A stretch of 64,000 bases of DNA from Balanoglossus misakiensis (lineage: Eukaryota > Hemichordata): contig CM082586.2 in the NCBI GenBank assembly GCA_040954595.2, forward strand, positions 8,246,001 to 8,310,000, written 5' to 3'. The notes under the pieces are model-generated. The model ran no database searches. It saw nothing but the letters and a program-made list of their open reading frames with translations, and had not been told where the DNA came from. This document shows, piece after piece, positions 38,706-53,700 of the stretch. Made by a program: the position numbers and the translations under genes. How positions within the stretch are numbered: the first letter of the stretch is position 1; each line of letters opens with the position of its first letter.

Positions 38706-41700
38706 GTAAGTCTCAGAATCACTTTGTTACATGGTGTCAATCTGTTTCACCTTAAAAGGCATCGCAGTGCTTCAAAATCACAATTAGGTTCGATTTCCTG
38801 ATATTTGTTGTTCCAATGAACGACCGCACGTAATGTACGCGTACATTAACTTCGTCATGATTTACCCTAAAAGGTGTTCATAACCAACATCATTTTTATT
38901 ACCATTTAAACTCAGCCTTTTCCATTACCTTACGTGCTCTTGGTATTTTCATCAATTCTATCACAAGGCGTGTTTGTATACTATAGGTATTCCAAATGTT
39001 AACACTGTGCCCCTGAAGCAAGAAAAACGTAGTAAAACACGCGTAACTTTTGATTTATTTTATTTTTTTGGATAATCACACAACAGTTTTCAAATTAACG
39101 TACATAATACATAGATTCACAAAAGAATTGATCTCACATATTTTCAGGCTGGTGACTCCGGGTGTCGAACAAGGGCCTACTGAAGGCACACATTTTAATC
39201 ATTAATCTCTCTGTAGTTAATTTCGTATGATTTATACATGTATATAAACTATGTGTGACGGCTTAATAGCTCATTGTAAATGGTTAAAAAGCATTTTACA
39301 TGGAGACACTATGGATTGTGTTCCTTATATACATTTAAGCTATGTTCATTAGACCTACATTACTTGCAAACAATGCTCATTATTTGAAATACATGGCGAT
39401 TTCAAAAACATAAGAAGGTTCAGTCGCTCTCAGCTGGAAACGAAAGAATATAAGAGCATAACAGGCTGAAAATATTCGTCGCTGTATTTAGAACTTCAAA
39501 CAAACAAGTACGCGCAAGTGGTAGAAATTACTGCTTGAATTGCATGAATTGTAGTTGTTCAACCAGATTAACACACATTCAAAACCATATAAAGTGAGAT
39601 TTGATGAGAAAAACGGTATGTTTAATTTAACTGAGCATTGTGTAATGTAACTTAGTACTCATTTATTACCGTGGAAGGCAAAAGCTGCCGCCCGCTGTTA
39701 AACATGTAATGGTTTCATAAAGTGAATTCCAAACTGGAACCAACGTACAGCTCGGTTCAACAACCTGGTGCTAATTGCAAACGTATGTTTGTACTAGTTG
39801 GGATATGTTAGATCATGCATTGGAGCAGAAATAATCCAAAAGAGGGTCGCGTTTACCCGGGCTATAGTTGCATGCAGTGAAATCAAATACTGAATCCATA
39901 TTTCGCCATATTTTCTATGCACCCGTGGCGGTTGGCATATAAAGTGGCGATGAGATATGTAGAACACTCGACTCTAGACAAAAGGAATTAATAATAAATA
40001 TAGTCAGGCAGCTTTTGTTTAATTTAATTCATCCCCAGCAGTGCATCTTGGGGAGCAACGCATTCATTCGTCTCCTCGTTGCTAAGGAAGAGCCTATACT
40101 GAAAACTGCCACAAATTGTAGCGATAAAAATCGCCGCGAAAACGAATTTCAGAAATTGCCATAAATGGATATTGTGTGACTGTCATAGCAGTTCATTATT
40201 CTGTCGACCACAATCCATGTTATAAATGACCGTTGTAGGCAATCGTTACTCTCATGTATACAGAATGCAAATGTTTCATACCGAACGTCGCTTAATTTGT
40301 TGAAACTGTGCTCCTCTTTAAAGGTATACGGTCACCTCCAATTTACATACGCCCATATATGGCTGAAATGGCGTATTTGAGCGTTCTGAGGAACATATAG
40401 TGGCGCTCTTTTTTCACGTGTGCCACCCACTGAAAATCAGCGATTGGCTAGATCCCAATTTACCATTGTAACTGTGGCTAAATTTGCATAGGTGCCCGTA
40501 TACCTTTAAGAACACAATTTGCATCCCGCGTACAGTTCTGTACTTCCGATGCACGACATCACGTCGGACAACAGACATGAATCTGCATTCTCTCAAAATA
40601 AGTTTATTCATTTACGTGAATAAATCAGACAATACTCAATTGCCAATTCTCATTTTCTCGCTAGAGTGTTTCTATTGTAATAAAAGTGTAAAGACATGAA
40701 CGTTAATTCTCTAGATCAGCGGAAATTAAGCGGGACTCCTATAGGTGTTACCAACACTGAACGCATCCTTTCACAAAATAATGCCAATAGATATCAAGTG
40801 ATGACGAATAAAACACTTTTAAAATTAAAGATTAGTCACACAGTCATTCTGTGAACTTATATAAAACGCATTCTGCAGTTTTACAATTGAGACAAGGAAT
40901 CTGTTGGTTCTGCCCGAGTATTTATTTTCCACGGCTTTGGGCTTTGAGTATAGGACTCTTTGTATAAGACGGTGATCGCGCATGTCTCAAGACAGATCTA
41001 CTCAATTATGGAATTACTCCAGATCCTTTTGTGATCGTTTTTCGTCTGAGACACAACTTAATGTTTGCCAATATAGGATAATTTCTTGCTCTGATACAAT
41101 TACGATTGTGAACACATTACGAAACGCTGCCCCACTAAATTGCATTTTCAAACTAATACAGTGCAACGCACTGCTGTACAATGTGCTGTGTCATTTTCTG
41201 TAATGGGCTGTCTCGTGTGACGTGGACTGTCGATGCGCGCTGCTGTATCGAAGAACAACTTTACAATGGGACAAAAATGATACCCCGACTTATCTTAATT
41301 TTACCTAGGCCGACCCTAAACACTTTGGAGCCAAATAAATTCAGAGAAGCAAGGAAATGTTATACAAAAAGAATAAACGTTGAAGTAAAAAATAAAAGTA
41401 CGATTTATATATACTGAGAGGAAAGTGTTTGACGACACCACCGTCTGAATTGGTGAATTATTAACACCTATATAAATATTCTAGACGCCGCCAAAACACA
41501 CAGCGGAATAACAATTCTAAGAAGTAACAAAATCCAGACCTGGCTGCCCTATTATAAAACATGATATAGTTACCACACATGTTTCTTGGATTTAAAATCA
41601 GAGGGGAAGAGATGTTTTTTGAAAAAATATCTCTTGGATTGATACATTCATCTTGTCGATTTCATGTCAATTAAATATGATAATCAGCAATTGAACTTGT

Positions 41701-44700
41701 TAGATATCCCTTGTTTGTCAACATTACTCCAGCTTTGATGTAGATGTCGGGTACGGCGACGTCTTTTACTTCGCGATACGGTATTCTTAGTGTGAGGCGA
41801 CAGCATAAGAATACCGTACCGCAAAGTAAAAGACGTCGCCGTACCCTCAATCAGATTCTGGATATTCCTAGGACAATCCGAGTTCGTCACGTGACCCCCG
41901 TCCCGGCACTGATCATCGTACTGTAAATGACGTGTGATAATTAACTGTGTTGATTCAGACAGAAGACCTTCAGGCATTTTGTTGTAAAACTCATCTGTTC
42001 TATCGAGATCATGGAAACGCGTCAATGCATTGGCTTTAGGGCAAAGATACAGTATTATATGTTAGTGTTTAGCTAAATAATTACTAGTGGCGATGAAATT
42101 ATGTCACTCGGAAGAACATATTACAGTTCAAGGAGAACTCCCGATCACCCTGCAGACTACATATATCTTACATCTCAAATGGATGTTCGGTAATTACTCT
42201 ACTTTGACTTAAAACAAAGAAATCTACTTTTGATTGACACATAACGTTACTCCACGACACGCAACGTCATTAAATCAACATATTGTAGGAGAAGGGCTTT
42301 TCAGTCAACAACAAGCAATCGCTGTGCTGGGCAATGAAACAGTACACTTAAGTGACAATCATCGTATTATGGTTTATTAATATTCTAGAAACCGTTTATT
42401 GTCGCAGCCTAAAGACATATTGCGCGGTTGCCATGACACCCAAACAGTGAATGAATCGTTGCAGCCAAGTGAAAAATATTTGAAGTTACTGAAAGAAAGA
42501 AATCGCTGCACTTTAAATATCACTTGCAGTTCTCTTTTTTCGTCTTGACGTGGCGTAACATTTCAGATCCAGACACACTAACGATATCTGGCTTCACACA
42601 CAGTGAAGGATTATAGAACCAGCCACATACATGTACGTGAACTGCCATCTATAAAAGCGTATGTAGCCTACATGTAGTCGCTATGCCATAGACGTAACTA
42701 CATAGAAATAACGTTTTAAGGGTTAAGGTCGCTAAATTTCGACATATGTTTTTTTAGTTTTTACGGTAAATTATGTTGACCTGCTCGCTGAAACATGCCC
42801 AGTGACCGGCTGTTAAAACTCAACCCGCACGCTACAAATCGGTATAGGCCTAACATGAGGATACCGCTACATGTATTTTTAGTACTGACCACAAATAACA
42901 CGATGAAGGTATTAGGTTTATTGTGTTCATGCATAGAGGGTGTGAAATGAGCTGTAGTAATTGGTAATTGAGTATATATTTCAGTGAGATTACAGAGAAC
43001 GAGAAAGTCTGTGGTGAGATAAACAACATCAGTTATAAAGCTTTACCCTAAGGAACCAAAACACACCGTAAAAACTTAGCAACTTTGCCCCCACAAATGT
43101 TCTGATTTGAGTAACCATGACATTTATATCGTCTGGCGTTAATCGTCTACACAGGCTTGTTTAATATACTTATTATGAAGTTGTCCAAGTAGTAATTTCC
43201 TACAAACCGTGTGTTTAGAAAGAAATCAATGCTAAGTATTGGAAATTGGTGCTGTTTTACACACCTGCTCTGTTGTGGCCTTTCATTACATAGGAACACC
43301 ATTTCACGTAAAATCAATACGTTTCAAGATGCAACAATGGCTTGCTTTACGGGTAGCATTTTGGATTGGTTATTCAAGGGTTAGAGCTTACCATGACGAT
43401 GCGTCTGTCTGTCTGTCTTGCAGTATTCAACCCAGAATATTTGTCATTGACACTTCTTGCTTTATCAACTATAATGATTTTAAAAGTTATGCGTAGTATC
43501 ATCTGAAGTCAAGCGCAGCGTTTCGACTGATAAAGAGTCGTCTAAAGTATGTGTTAAATGTAACTAAGGGTTCTAATCGATACTCCTGGATGGCCGTTTA
43601 GTTTATAAATCACCAAGCTGGGTTGCTTGATCAAAATCTGTTCAAATCTATCTATACATTCTTTGTCGCCAAATATTGGTGCTAACGTTTTGAAGTCCAT
43701 ATATTGATTGTCGGAAAATAGTATGTCAATAAAATACAGATTTACCAGTCTCTGTGCGTTATTTTTTATTGAAATGGATGTGTGTTGGACAAGATTTGTC
43801 ACTGTGTCTTCTACCTACGACATTGAAATCAGTTTTCCTTGATTTGCTCTCAGCAGGTGTTGTTGACAGGTTTCGGCGCAGGACGGTCTCAACAACATAT
43901 TTAGACCGGGTTAAATGAGGACCTCTCCCGTGCCTTCTTGTAAATGTAACCACAGAATACAAGGGGAAATCCCGATAAATCTATATTAATGAAAGATCGG
44001 CTACTTTGAAGCTGGTCGGAGCATGACACATCGATCCAAAAAGTGAAAGTGAGACCATGGAAAGAATACAGATGTCTTGTTAGTCGTTATTCGACTAGAC
44101 TGTTATAACAGACGACTGTCTTACTGACGCCCTGAACGGCCATACCCTTAGCATCAATATATTTGTACACGCAGTCTGATAACGTCGAGCGTGCAAATCC
44201 AAACTTTGTGCGATTTGTGTTGGGTGTTGTTTATCGAGATGTCGAGCTTAATTTTAATCATAGCAAAGTTATTCACCAAATAGTCCATGCACAGAAACGA
44301 CCACCCGAAGAATCACAATAGAACAGAAACGTCTATTGTCAACGCACATTTGATCAAATTATGAATAAAAGCACTCAATAAAGCAACGGTTATTGAGTAT
44401 ATTGTATTTATCGGGTAATTAACATTCACTATGACGTCAAAGAAATTGAATTACTCACTTTTGGTTGTTCTTTTACTTACGTACAATGTATCAGCGTTCC
44501 CCACCCTCAAAATGTATAGCCACCCAAATAAAAAAGAAACTTTACATATTCTCATCCGAGCTTCTTCGTGTCCGTTGGGACAGTCTCGTCGCTATTCATA
44601 GTTGTTGATTTAGATAATTTTCTTAGAAATTATTCAGAGATAATAACTCTCGTAAAGTAGCCAGAATAAGTCTTTTGTGTGCAGATTTACAGATGGACTT

Positions 44701-47638
44701 TAAGATGACTTTAAAACTAATCGGGAAGCAACAATCCTTTGTGCAAGGCACGTATTTTGATATTAAAAGAAACCGACATCATCCATTGATATCTCGATGG
44801 TCTTGCTCTTAACGTGCCTAAAATTGTATAGTCGACCACTCTGCAGAGGTAAACACATTCACAAGTGTGATTAGATAGAATGAAAAAGGAGTGGTCGAAA
44901 TCGGAAAGTGCACGGTTTCAACCGATTTTCATAGTACACTACAGATGACGTCATGCTTCCCACCGCTTGGATTCCACATACAATGTTGGAATTGTTTATG
45001 CACAGCGATAAGTCATACCCTTCCTAATGTCTCGTTTTCGTGGATATTGTGAGTTGTATATTTTCTACTGCATTCTTTGCAAAACGTCATGTGTCCCTTT
45101 AGCTTTTTAAAAAACCTTGATCTCACTGCGCTTGTTATACTTGCTGGAAAGAAATTTTGCGAGTAGCTGCTACCATCAAGAAGGTATTGTCGACATCAAG
45201 TTCATTTAAAGGCATATCCAAACCTGTCACTAAAAGTTGTACCTTCTCTCCGTCAACATGGGAAATTTAATATCTTAGAAATTTAATAGTTTCAGTGATA
45301 GTCATGCCCTAGCATGACGGGTTTTATTATCCTTTCATTGGTCAAAGGGGGCGAATCTTTGATTGCGAACATTTTGGAATTAATAAAAATTTCACAGAAA
45401 AAAAGTAATTTGCAACAATCAATACGGTTTCATGGAAATCAGTTGATTTATACGATATTTCTCGATATTATCACAAAATAGTTCCGATTGAAACATTTGA
45501 AAGACGTTATTTATTTTATATTTCATATTCGCAAATTTCCAAACGTGTTTCCATTACATTGTTTTTGTTTCATGCCTTAGTACTTAAATTTGTTATTTTC
45601 TCTGGCATTGAATGGGCTTGAATAATGCCACAGGATGGTAATTTAAAAAAGTGGATTGTACAGTCAGGCATGCGGAAAATGAGAGGCAATAACATAGGTT
45701 ATTGGCAAGGGAATAATGTATTGTAAGCAATCAATTAATTAATATGCGCAGTCATCTATATCATAGCAGATTGCAAAAACACAATGATGGACATTCAGCT
45801 ATTGTTGGCAGTATTTTTTTTTATTCTCAACAAATTTGTACCGATCACTTTTGTCAGAATTAAGGTTAATAGAAATAATCAACAAACGCAGTGTCTTAGA
45901 AACACGGGTATGTGGCCATTGTATAGACGTATAGCATCAATCATACAGAACCGGCCAGCGTAGAACATGACACCTGTTACAGAAGGCTAACAGCACGCAC
46001 GATATTTCAAGTGCAGCCTTCGTCAAGTGCTGACGACAGTGCCCACAAGTCAATCAGAATGACTAAGAAAGACAAATAAATAAAGCGACCCTCAAAAGGA
46101 CTGTCTTAAAGGATTGATAATTATCAATAAACCGTTCTCTCTCAATATAAAGTCACTCGCCGTTGCCGACAATGTAGATATTCCAGAGGTACCATACTTG
46201 GCAATGTATGATTCTTAAAAGAGATTGTTAAAACAAAGACACATAGGTTCGTCGTTTTGCGTTAGAACTTAGCTAGTTGTATTTTTGACGTATTCCCCCC
46301 GCCCCCAAATTGACATTGACAGTTAATATAGTGTCTCAATGTACAATTGTTACTGATATTGCTCTGTTTATTTCAAGTTCTCGAAAGATCCGTAACCCAT
46401 ACATGTACGTACATTCTTTTCTCGTTGTCTGTAACGTATATTATCATAACGTTACCTTCACAACGATGCACGTATACCCCTATAACGCTGTTAGTCGTAA
46501 ACGAAAGTCGACCGCTATACATGTGGTAATTTCGTTGTTCGTGTGTCCAGTTCATGCTGTTACGACACACCGTGTTTAGTTGCATGCTCAGCTTGGTCGA
46601 GAGAAAGGTAGTTTTTTCTTTTGCATAACAAAAGGCCCTGCTTTTTAATTAGTTCATTATAATATTATTTAACCAGCTGGTCACTGGTATAAAAGGCATT
46701 CGCACAAAAATCCACGAGGAATACTTCTCAACACTGCGTGGGAGGAGCACGTCACTCTAAATAACTGGCCCTGCAGCATTTATCCGTTGTCTGTGAATGA
46801 CGGACTTTGTGAGCAACGGACTTCGGTGCCTTGGAGAGACTTGACTTCGGCCAGGACTTTTATGGACCCAATAATTCCTCGACCAAGCAGGGTAAAAACC
46901 ATAGAACATTTTTTCTGTGAGACTTTTTTTGACAGTAGAAAGCTAAATGTTTCAATTAAATATTTTGTTGTTGAACTACAAACTCCATTGTGTGCTCCCG
47001 GTTATTTCTACCGTAACAACGCTGATGACATCAACGCCCAAACGACCTCTGGAGCCAGCATATAATAGAACCGAATCCGTATAAATGAGTCAATTATGAA
47101 ACCGAACAGCATTTAATCAAATGATAGTTGTCAACCTTTCCCATACACATTTGCTGTGGTGGCAGAGGGCCAAGCCAGACAAATTCAAGGCAATATTTGC
47201 TCATTGCGGTTTGAGTTGAGTTGCAGTCGTGTCCTTTGGTGTTAATCATTTAGAACTGTGCATTTCGATGTGCCAAGTATTATACAAATGTACACCTCTC
47301 ATTAATACTTAACACTAAATACGGGGAGGGTAGACTTGCCCAAGTGTTAGACTCATGCATGCCTTGACAAATAGTAAGTTAATCTTCACTATATATACTA
47401 AGTAATCTTAAAGATCATTGTGATGACGTGCATCGGGTGTTATTTCCATGCCGATCAATTCATATTCAAGTGCGACACATAAATAAATGAGCAGACATTC
47501 AAAATGAACTTGTTTACTATGCTTTTCTTTACCATGATACAAAGAGCGGGAAATGAACTAGTAGCCTATAATAATAGGGATTGATTCACAGGCCACTTTT
47601 GAAACAACGGTAAGTGCATTGCGTGCGTGCGCGCACGC

Positions 47639-47680
<42 letters not shown>

Positions 47681-47687
47681 AGTCTGT

Positions 47688-47728
<41 letters not shown>

Positions 47729-50700
47729 CCCCCTCTCTCTCTCTCTTGACAGGAGTTGACGCTACGCAGCTCAACTAATTTACTGGCAATCAAGTGTGTG
47801 AGCTATACATCACACACATACGTTAATTGTATAGTTATCCGTGACAATCCTCCCCTCAAATGGCTATAATAGAGATTCTAATCTACTTAATCAAAGCGTT
47901 GCACATATCTAATCACGAAACAAATCAAATATAATTCCTACAATTGGTTGTTACTGTGAAATTATCATGCTATTGTCTACAACTGCAATGTGTAATTTAT
48001 TAAATTTATTTTCAAGACGCTATCAGTTTCGGAAAATCAGTCCGAGTATGACTGAATTCAGACTTCTTTCACTTTGATAGTCAAACAAAATATATAACAG
48101 AAACCCAACCTAATAAAACTTCTCATGTGCTTTTCTTACGTGTGATGACAGTCTTCGTCTAATGATCGCCAAATTTAATATCAACATATTTCGATTGATT
48201 AATTTTCAAGATGTCAGGGATTTATGTCTGTTATCAGCCTTGCAGAAAAATCAGTACAGCGGTTCACTCTGGCACGTTGGCATTTATATATTATTGATGG
48301 TGCAGCTTAATACTAGCCGATCTACTAAACCTATCGTATGTTACACTGCATGGTAAATCCTGGCTTATTAAGTTCAAAATTAAATGGAAAAAGATATATG
48401 ATGTAAACAGCTGTCGGTCGCAAGTCTAAGACTTGAAGAAAACAATCAAAATGCATATTACAGATTACCCACAATTCTCTGTGATTTGTACTGTGGGCGG
48501 TTGTCAATCTTGTATTTGTTGGTCAAAATATACATTGTAATGCGAAGCACTACATAATATGTATCGACGTTTCATTGTGTCTAGCCGCAGATACATGGTC
48601 TAAACCTACATTTTGAAACTGCTTTATACCTCTTAATCTGGAAGTTGCATATGCGCATGCGTACATCCGTGTATATTCACAAATGTGAGATAAGGGATAC
48701 CATGTTCCCTCGTGACGATAACTGATATCAGTCTGTCTATTGTCTGTTGGTTTACCTGCATAATTTTTCAAGTAGAGCTTAAAGCCCAATGATCTGTAAT
48801 GCTTTAAATATCTCTTAAAATCTCGGATATGCTATTAAATGGCATTGCCCGGTGTGATCTTAAATTTCACCAAACCTTATTAACACATTAGTCAAGTATT
48901 AAGTCATAAAAGTTACACGTCATTTTAATATTTCTTAAATATAAACTTAGCGCGTGATATCTCGTTCTGACATGTATCAATTACACAATCTTGATTACTC
49001 TAGGTCAAGTACCTATGTCAATACTGGACTTAGGCAAACAGGTGAAAGACTTCTTACGTTATCATATCTATTCATGAGTGTTAAAACTCAGTCGTGACAC
49101 TATTCACAGAGTTGGAATAATGCTAGTCGTGTATTGAGATTTTAGTAGAGTGAGCTCTAGGTTAGGGCAACCTTGTAATTTTTCACTGTAGGCCTCTTTG
49201 CAAGAAACGTTGGTCGGTCCGCAATACAGTATAAACTCTGGCGCACTTGAATTTTGTAATCCAAATTGATGCATGTGTCTTTGTATAAAAATATGCAAGG
49301 AAACAGAAACACTTTACATTGGATAAGTCAAAAGGAATAAACGATATAGAGACCGATTATTAATTATTATTTTGGCGAGTTTTTCACTCTCATGTCTGCA
49401 AGTGGGATGGAAGTTGTGTGTGGTCGGACATTGTTTCACTATATCCACATGTACATGTAGAATAACATAAGTGTTTTCTTGTATCAAACATAATTGATGG
49501 AAAAGGGCAGCGAGAGGAGAGAGACACTTTGTCCCTTTAACCAAAAGCAGTAGTACGAACACGATGTTAAATTGATCGACGTCACGCAATACCGAATTAG
49601 AATAAAAAATCAGGGTTTTTCATCAGGGTTGGTTGGAATATGAGAAAAGGGTAAAAAGCCCAAGTTAAAGCAGAAATAGATAAACTCTCACAGAAACAAA
49701 AGAATGGAGGTTACCAAGTAAATCACACGCCAGCGATGTTGTCGAGTAAATTCGAATCACTTGAAGAACTACTTAAGTAAAAATCGAGCGATTCTGCTGT
49801 CCTGTATAAAACAGAAAACACCATCTCTTGAAACACGACAACCGCATATGTAGGAGATTGGTAGCACACAGATTTTCGTGAAAGCACGTTCAGGATAGTA
49901 ACATCACAACAAAAAGTAGTGTCTACGTCAGAAAATCAGAATTAAATCTATTCTTGTTTGTGCGAGCCCGTGGAATAGCACGTACCAAACATCTCATCGA
50001 ATCTGGCGCACCAAAAGTGTCTAAATTAGAATGTATCTCTGGCACGAAGACTGGGCGACCTAGATTTTAAGATGATTGTCAGAGAGTACAGGAGAAGCCG
50101 TAAAGTGCACAGCATGGGTTTCACTACCCAGGCTTGACACCTGAAACAGATTGTTGTCCATTGCGTTCTGCGTCATCAGTTATTGTCAGAACACGCCACA
50201 CAAATGGTCGTTGTTTGAGAAGGTCACGTGGTAAGCTTAGAATGAAATTTGCCCCTATATTATTTTTTCTAGCTTTTTGAATCTTGAGTGTTTGTCAGTC
50301 GATTCATACAAATTAATTTGCCTTGTTAGGCATGTAGAATAACGAGTACCACGTCTCTATTGTTATGATCATGCTATATGCGATGTCTTCTGTGCTGTAG
50401 TAATTAGGCCAGGGGTAGACATCGATTGTATTTCGTATTTAATTACTTTTGAGACACGGAATGGAAGCGATTACGCGTTTGCCGAGTCGATGCATGAGGA
50501 GGAGTGACACCACCCACTTCTCCTCGTCTAGAATCTGCTTTGTATTTTCTCCACTCTGCCAAAATCAAATTTTGGCAGAGCGACGTACAAGGCTAACTCT
50601 CCTTCAAAGCGTATTGAAATATAGTTTCCCGATTTCACGTATGCTGTACATCAGTAAACTTTAAAAACTTATAGAAAAAAAAACAACCAGAAGTTTTCCT

Positions 50701-53700
50701 TGTTTGCGTTTGACGGTCTAAAATATGGGGTAGAGTACAGAGTCAGCACTTTTTGCATTTCCCGTGCTGTAGATTTTCTCTAGTAGAAATATCTGAACGA
50801 CTCAAGGCTATGGGATGTGATAACCACGCACCCTCAGGACATTACCCTACCATAGCTATCACACAGCGTGGAAATTGGTTTGTGTGCAGCGCAGTGGAAT
50901 GGAATTCCAAAGTACAGTCCAGGAACACAGGAATGCCACAGCCCACTCCAAGAAGTTTGGCTTATGTACTGATTTAGTGATACGTCGAATTATCAGTACT
51001 GTATTATGTTAGAATTCATTCAGAGCAAACGGTGCTATTCTGAACGCGGTTGATTTTCAATTTTAGATGTAGGATAGGCCGTGATCATATGCAGTGCCCG
51101 TTGTCTGTATGCAAATGGCATTTGTGTTAACCACCCTAACCACCTGGCTTGCGATGACATCAACGTGTGCACGCTACCCATAATGTCTGTGTATCACTTA
51201 AGGTTAAAACACACCGGGTAATTTCTCTATAGAATGTGTCCAAAATAACCACGCACCGAAAATATATGGTGACCATGCTCATAAAAATGTATATATACAA
51301 AACTGTTATTCTGTGATGCAGGCGCAGAAATAGATTGATGATTTCTAAGATACCACCTACAGATGTGTTATCACGAAGCCATGTAATAAAGTCGCTCGCA
51401 GAAGTAAACTCATTCGCACAAGCAGCATTAACGAGATCTGTCACAGTTGATGCCACGTCAAACTGACATTAACACGTTTTGTAACATCTATTCATTATCT
51501 CATATTCATTGCAATTAGTCTGAAATCCACGGGTAGTACTTTGCTAAAAGGATTCTTTAGTGTAAACCTCGACCTGTTATTAGCCACACAGGGATTTGAC
51601 TTTTGACGCCCACGGATCCCTTGAATTTAACGCCAGACTTCCATCGTGTTGATTTGTTTCATCGAGTAATGTTATATCGTTGTACTTTCTCTCGAGGTCT
51701 GTGACCTCTAGATCACGGCGTCACTATACAATGTATCAGCACTGAATATGCTAGTATCGTCTGCTGCGGATTAACGGATAATTGACTGGCACTGTAGTAA
51801 AGTGTAACCCACGCTACACCTGAGTCACAACTAAACCATGCTTTTCTTTGCAATTTCAATTTGTAGCTCAGGATGCACGCGTCATACTTTCTCCCACTCC
51901 CATAGAACGTCGTTGAAAATCTAAACCTTTCCACGCCGTTCTTTTAGTAAAGGAAATTCCCGGCTTTTATCTCCTAGGCGAGGTTCTTTATTACATTGTG
52001 ATCCGGTTGCAAAACTGCATTTGATCGATATGCAGGCATTTATGCTTGATTTATAATCTTTATCCTGTCCTTGGAATGTGCGTAATACTGGGTTTCGTTG
52101 CCGTAGAATTCAAAGCGGACTTGTCATATAATGTAATATCGCACATCTGCTATCGCTTGCAGCCTCGCTTTCACTGTCTCTCTCCAAGTTATATGTGTGT
52201 GAATATTCACACGGGGAGAGTGTTTAAAGGAACAAAATCACCAGACTAAATTTAGACATTACTTTCGTGTTTCGTTTTATGTCATTTAACGTTTGTCTTA
52301 CTGAAATTTACCGAATCAGGAGATGATGCAATCCTATTCACACCCAGCCTAGGGGAATTGCAATGCTCATGACTTAATTCATGAATTGTTAATTTGTCAT
52401 TTAAACCGCCTTGACATGTATACATTTGCAGAAAATGTCCTCTTATGTATGTATACAGAGAAATGGCTATATTGGCGAAGAAGTGTGCGTTTCACGTTAG
52501 TTGTGGAGAACCCTGACTCCAACACTACATGTTATCTTTTGCATTTTCTCCACCATTTCACGTTAAAACTTTGGCATTTTTGACCTATCAGAGAATTCAT
52601 GTTACTATTAACTTCAAGTGAACTGGTTCTTGTATCTGGATCTATATTAGGCGAGAGTACATTGTGTGATATGAATTCAAGCAAGCAGCACTCTTACTTT
52701 ATCGTGAGTCTCGATAAAGGTTGCATTAATCAAGACAGTTCAAAACGTGCAGAACTGATTATCAAAGCGTCATATTCAACCGGTATATGATGGGAACACG
52801 CCCAGAGGGATCACCTTCTCCCCGTGACACCGAATCAAACACCATAACTGTTGCATTGTTACTTACAAAGCCCCCGACAAAGTAGCATTCCATGCATGCA
52901 CAAGCGCTGTGCTTGTGTGAAACAAGCCCGTGAGTGCAATGCGCAGAATGATGTAGTCAGTGTTATGTTCTCATAGAAAAGCGGCATTAACTTACAAACT
53001 TTTGACGGCATGGTACTATACTCCCGCCGCTATTAAATATTGCCCACGCTATGTTTAAGGGTGAATGTACACGTCTGCAGGCTATACCTAGAATTTTACA
53101 GTTATGCCCACCATCATATGATCGTATATACTTCTTGTAATCATAGACTCCTGAGAAGTGGCTGTTGTAATAAAATTAACCTGGAGACTTCTGATAACGT
53201 TGGTGTTATACCACTGTCTTAATTTTTACATCATTGTTTCTGTCTCATCTGAAGTGTAATGGCGGAAGAGGAACTGACGTCATGTACAGGGAATTGTACG
53301 ACACAACAACGACAAAGATCATGGTTCTCGGTGCAGGCTGCTCCATTGTAACTGAACCAACTGCGCAGGCGTCACACCTGTGGAACTTGTTACAGGTAAT
53401 GTTCCATTTATGATTGGCTCGTCGCTTTTGAGGTCTAATCGCTTCGTGTGCAGCTAAAAGTCTTAATCTAAAATTAACATATTGCACTATTTGCAGGCAC
53501 AAACTAGGCAACTGGAAACAAAGATAGTTGAAAAACAACATTGACGCACATTGTATATACAAATAACCGTCTTAAGTGAAAACTGGATTTTTTATATACC
53601 AGTACCGGACATAAGTATCAAATACAGTGTCTAACCTTTTAAGTTCTTTGTTTGAAAAATACTGTTTTTTTCGGGAAATAACCATGTCTCCGCTCTAAAT

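Larger units (their letters stand above)
38706..53254 (+). other. Large first intron (14.5 kb) after exon 1B
   Basis: Bounded by gtaagt at 38706 and an ag acceptor at 53253-53254. It contains MITE-like copies at 40316-40510 and 41730-41861, a repeat remnant at 41278-41340, a TATA-like tataaaa at 46688-46694, a compound microsatellite at 47637-47746 and a perfect hairpin at 50554-50580. I see no coding exon in it. Confidence 0.7.

Noticed and set aside
47566-47793. Arg/Glu/Asp-rich ORF on the minus strand
   Set aside because: Product of the TCTG/TC microsatellite.
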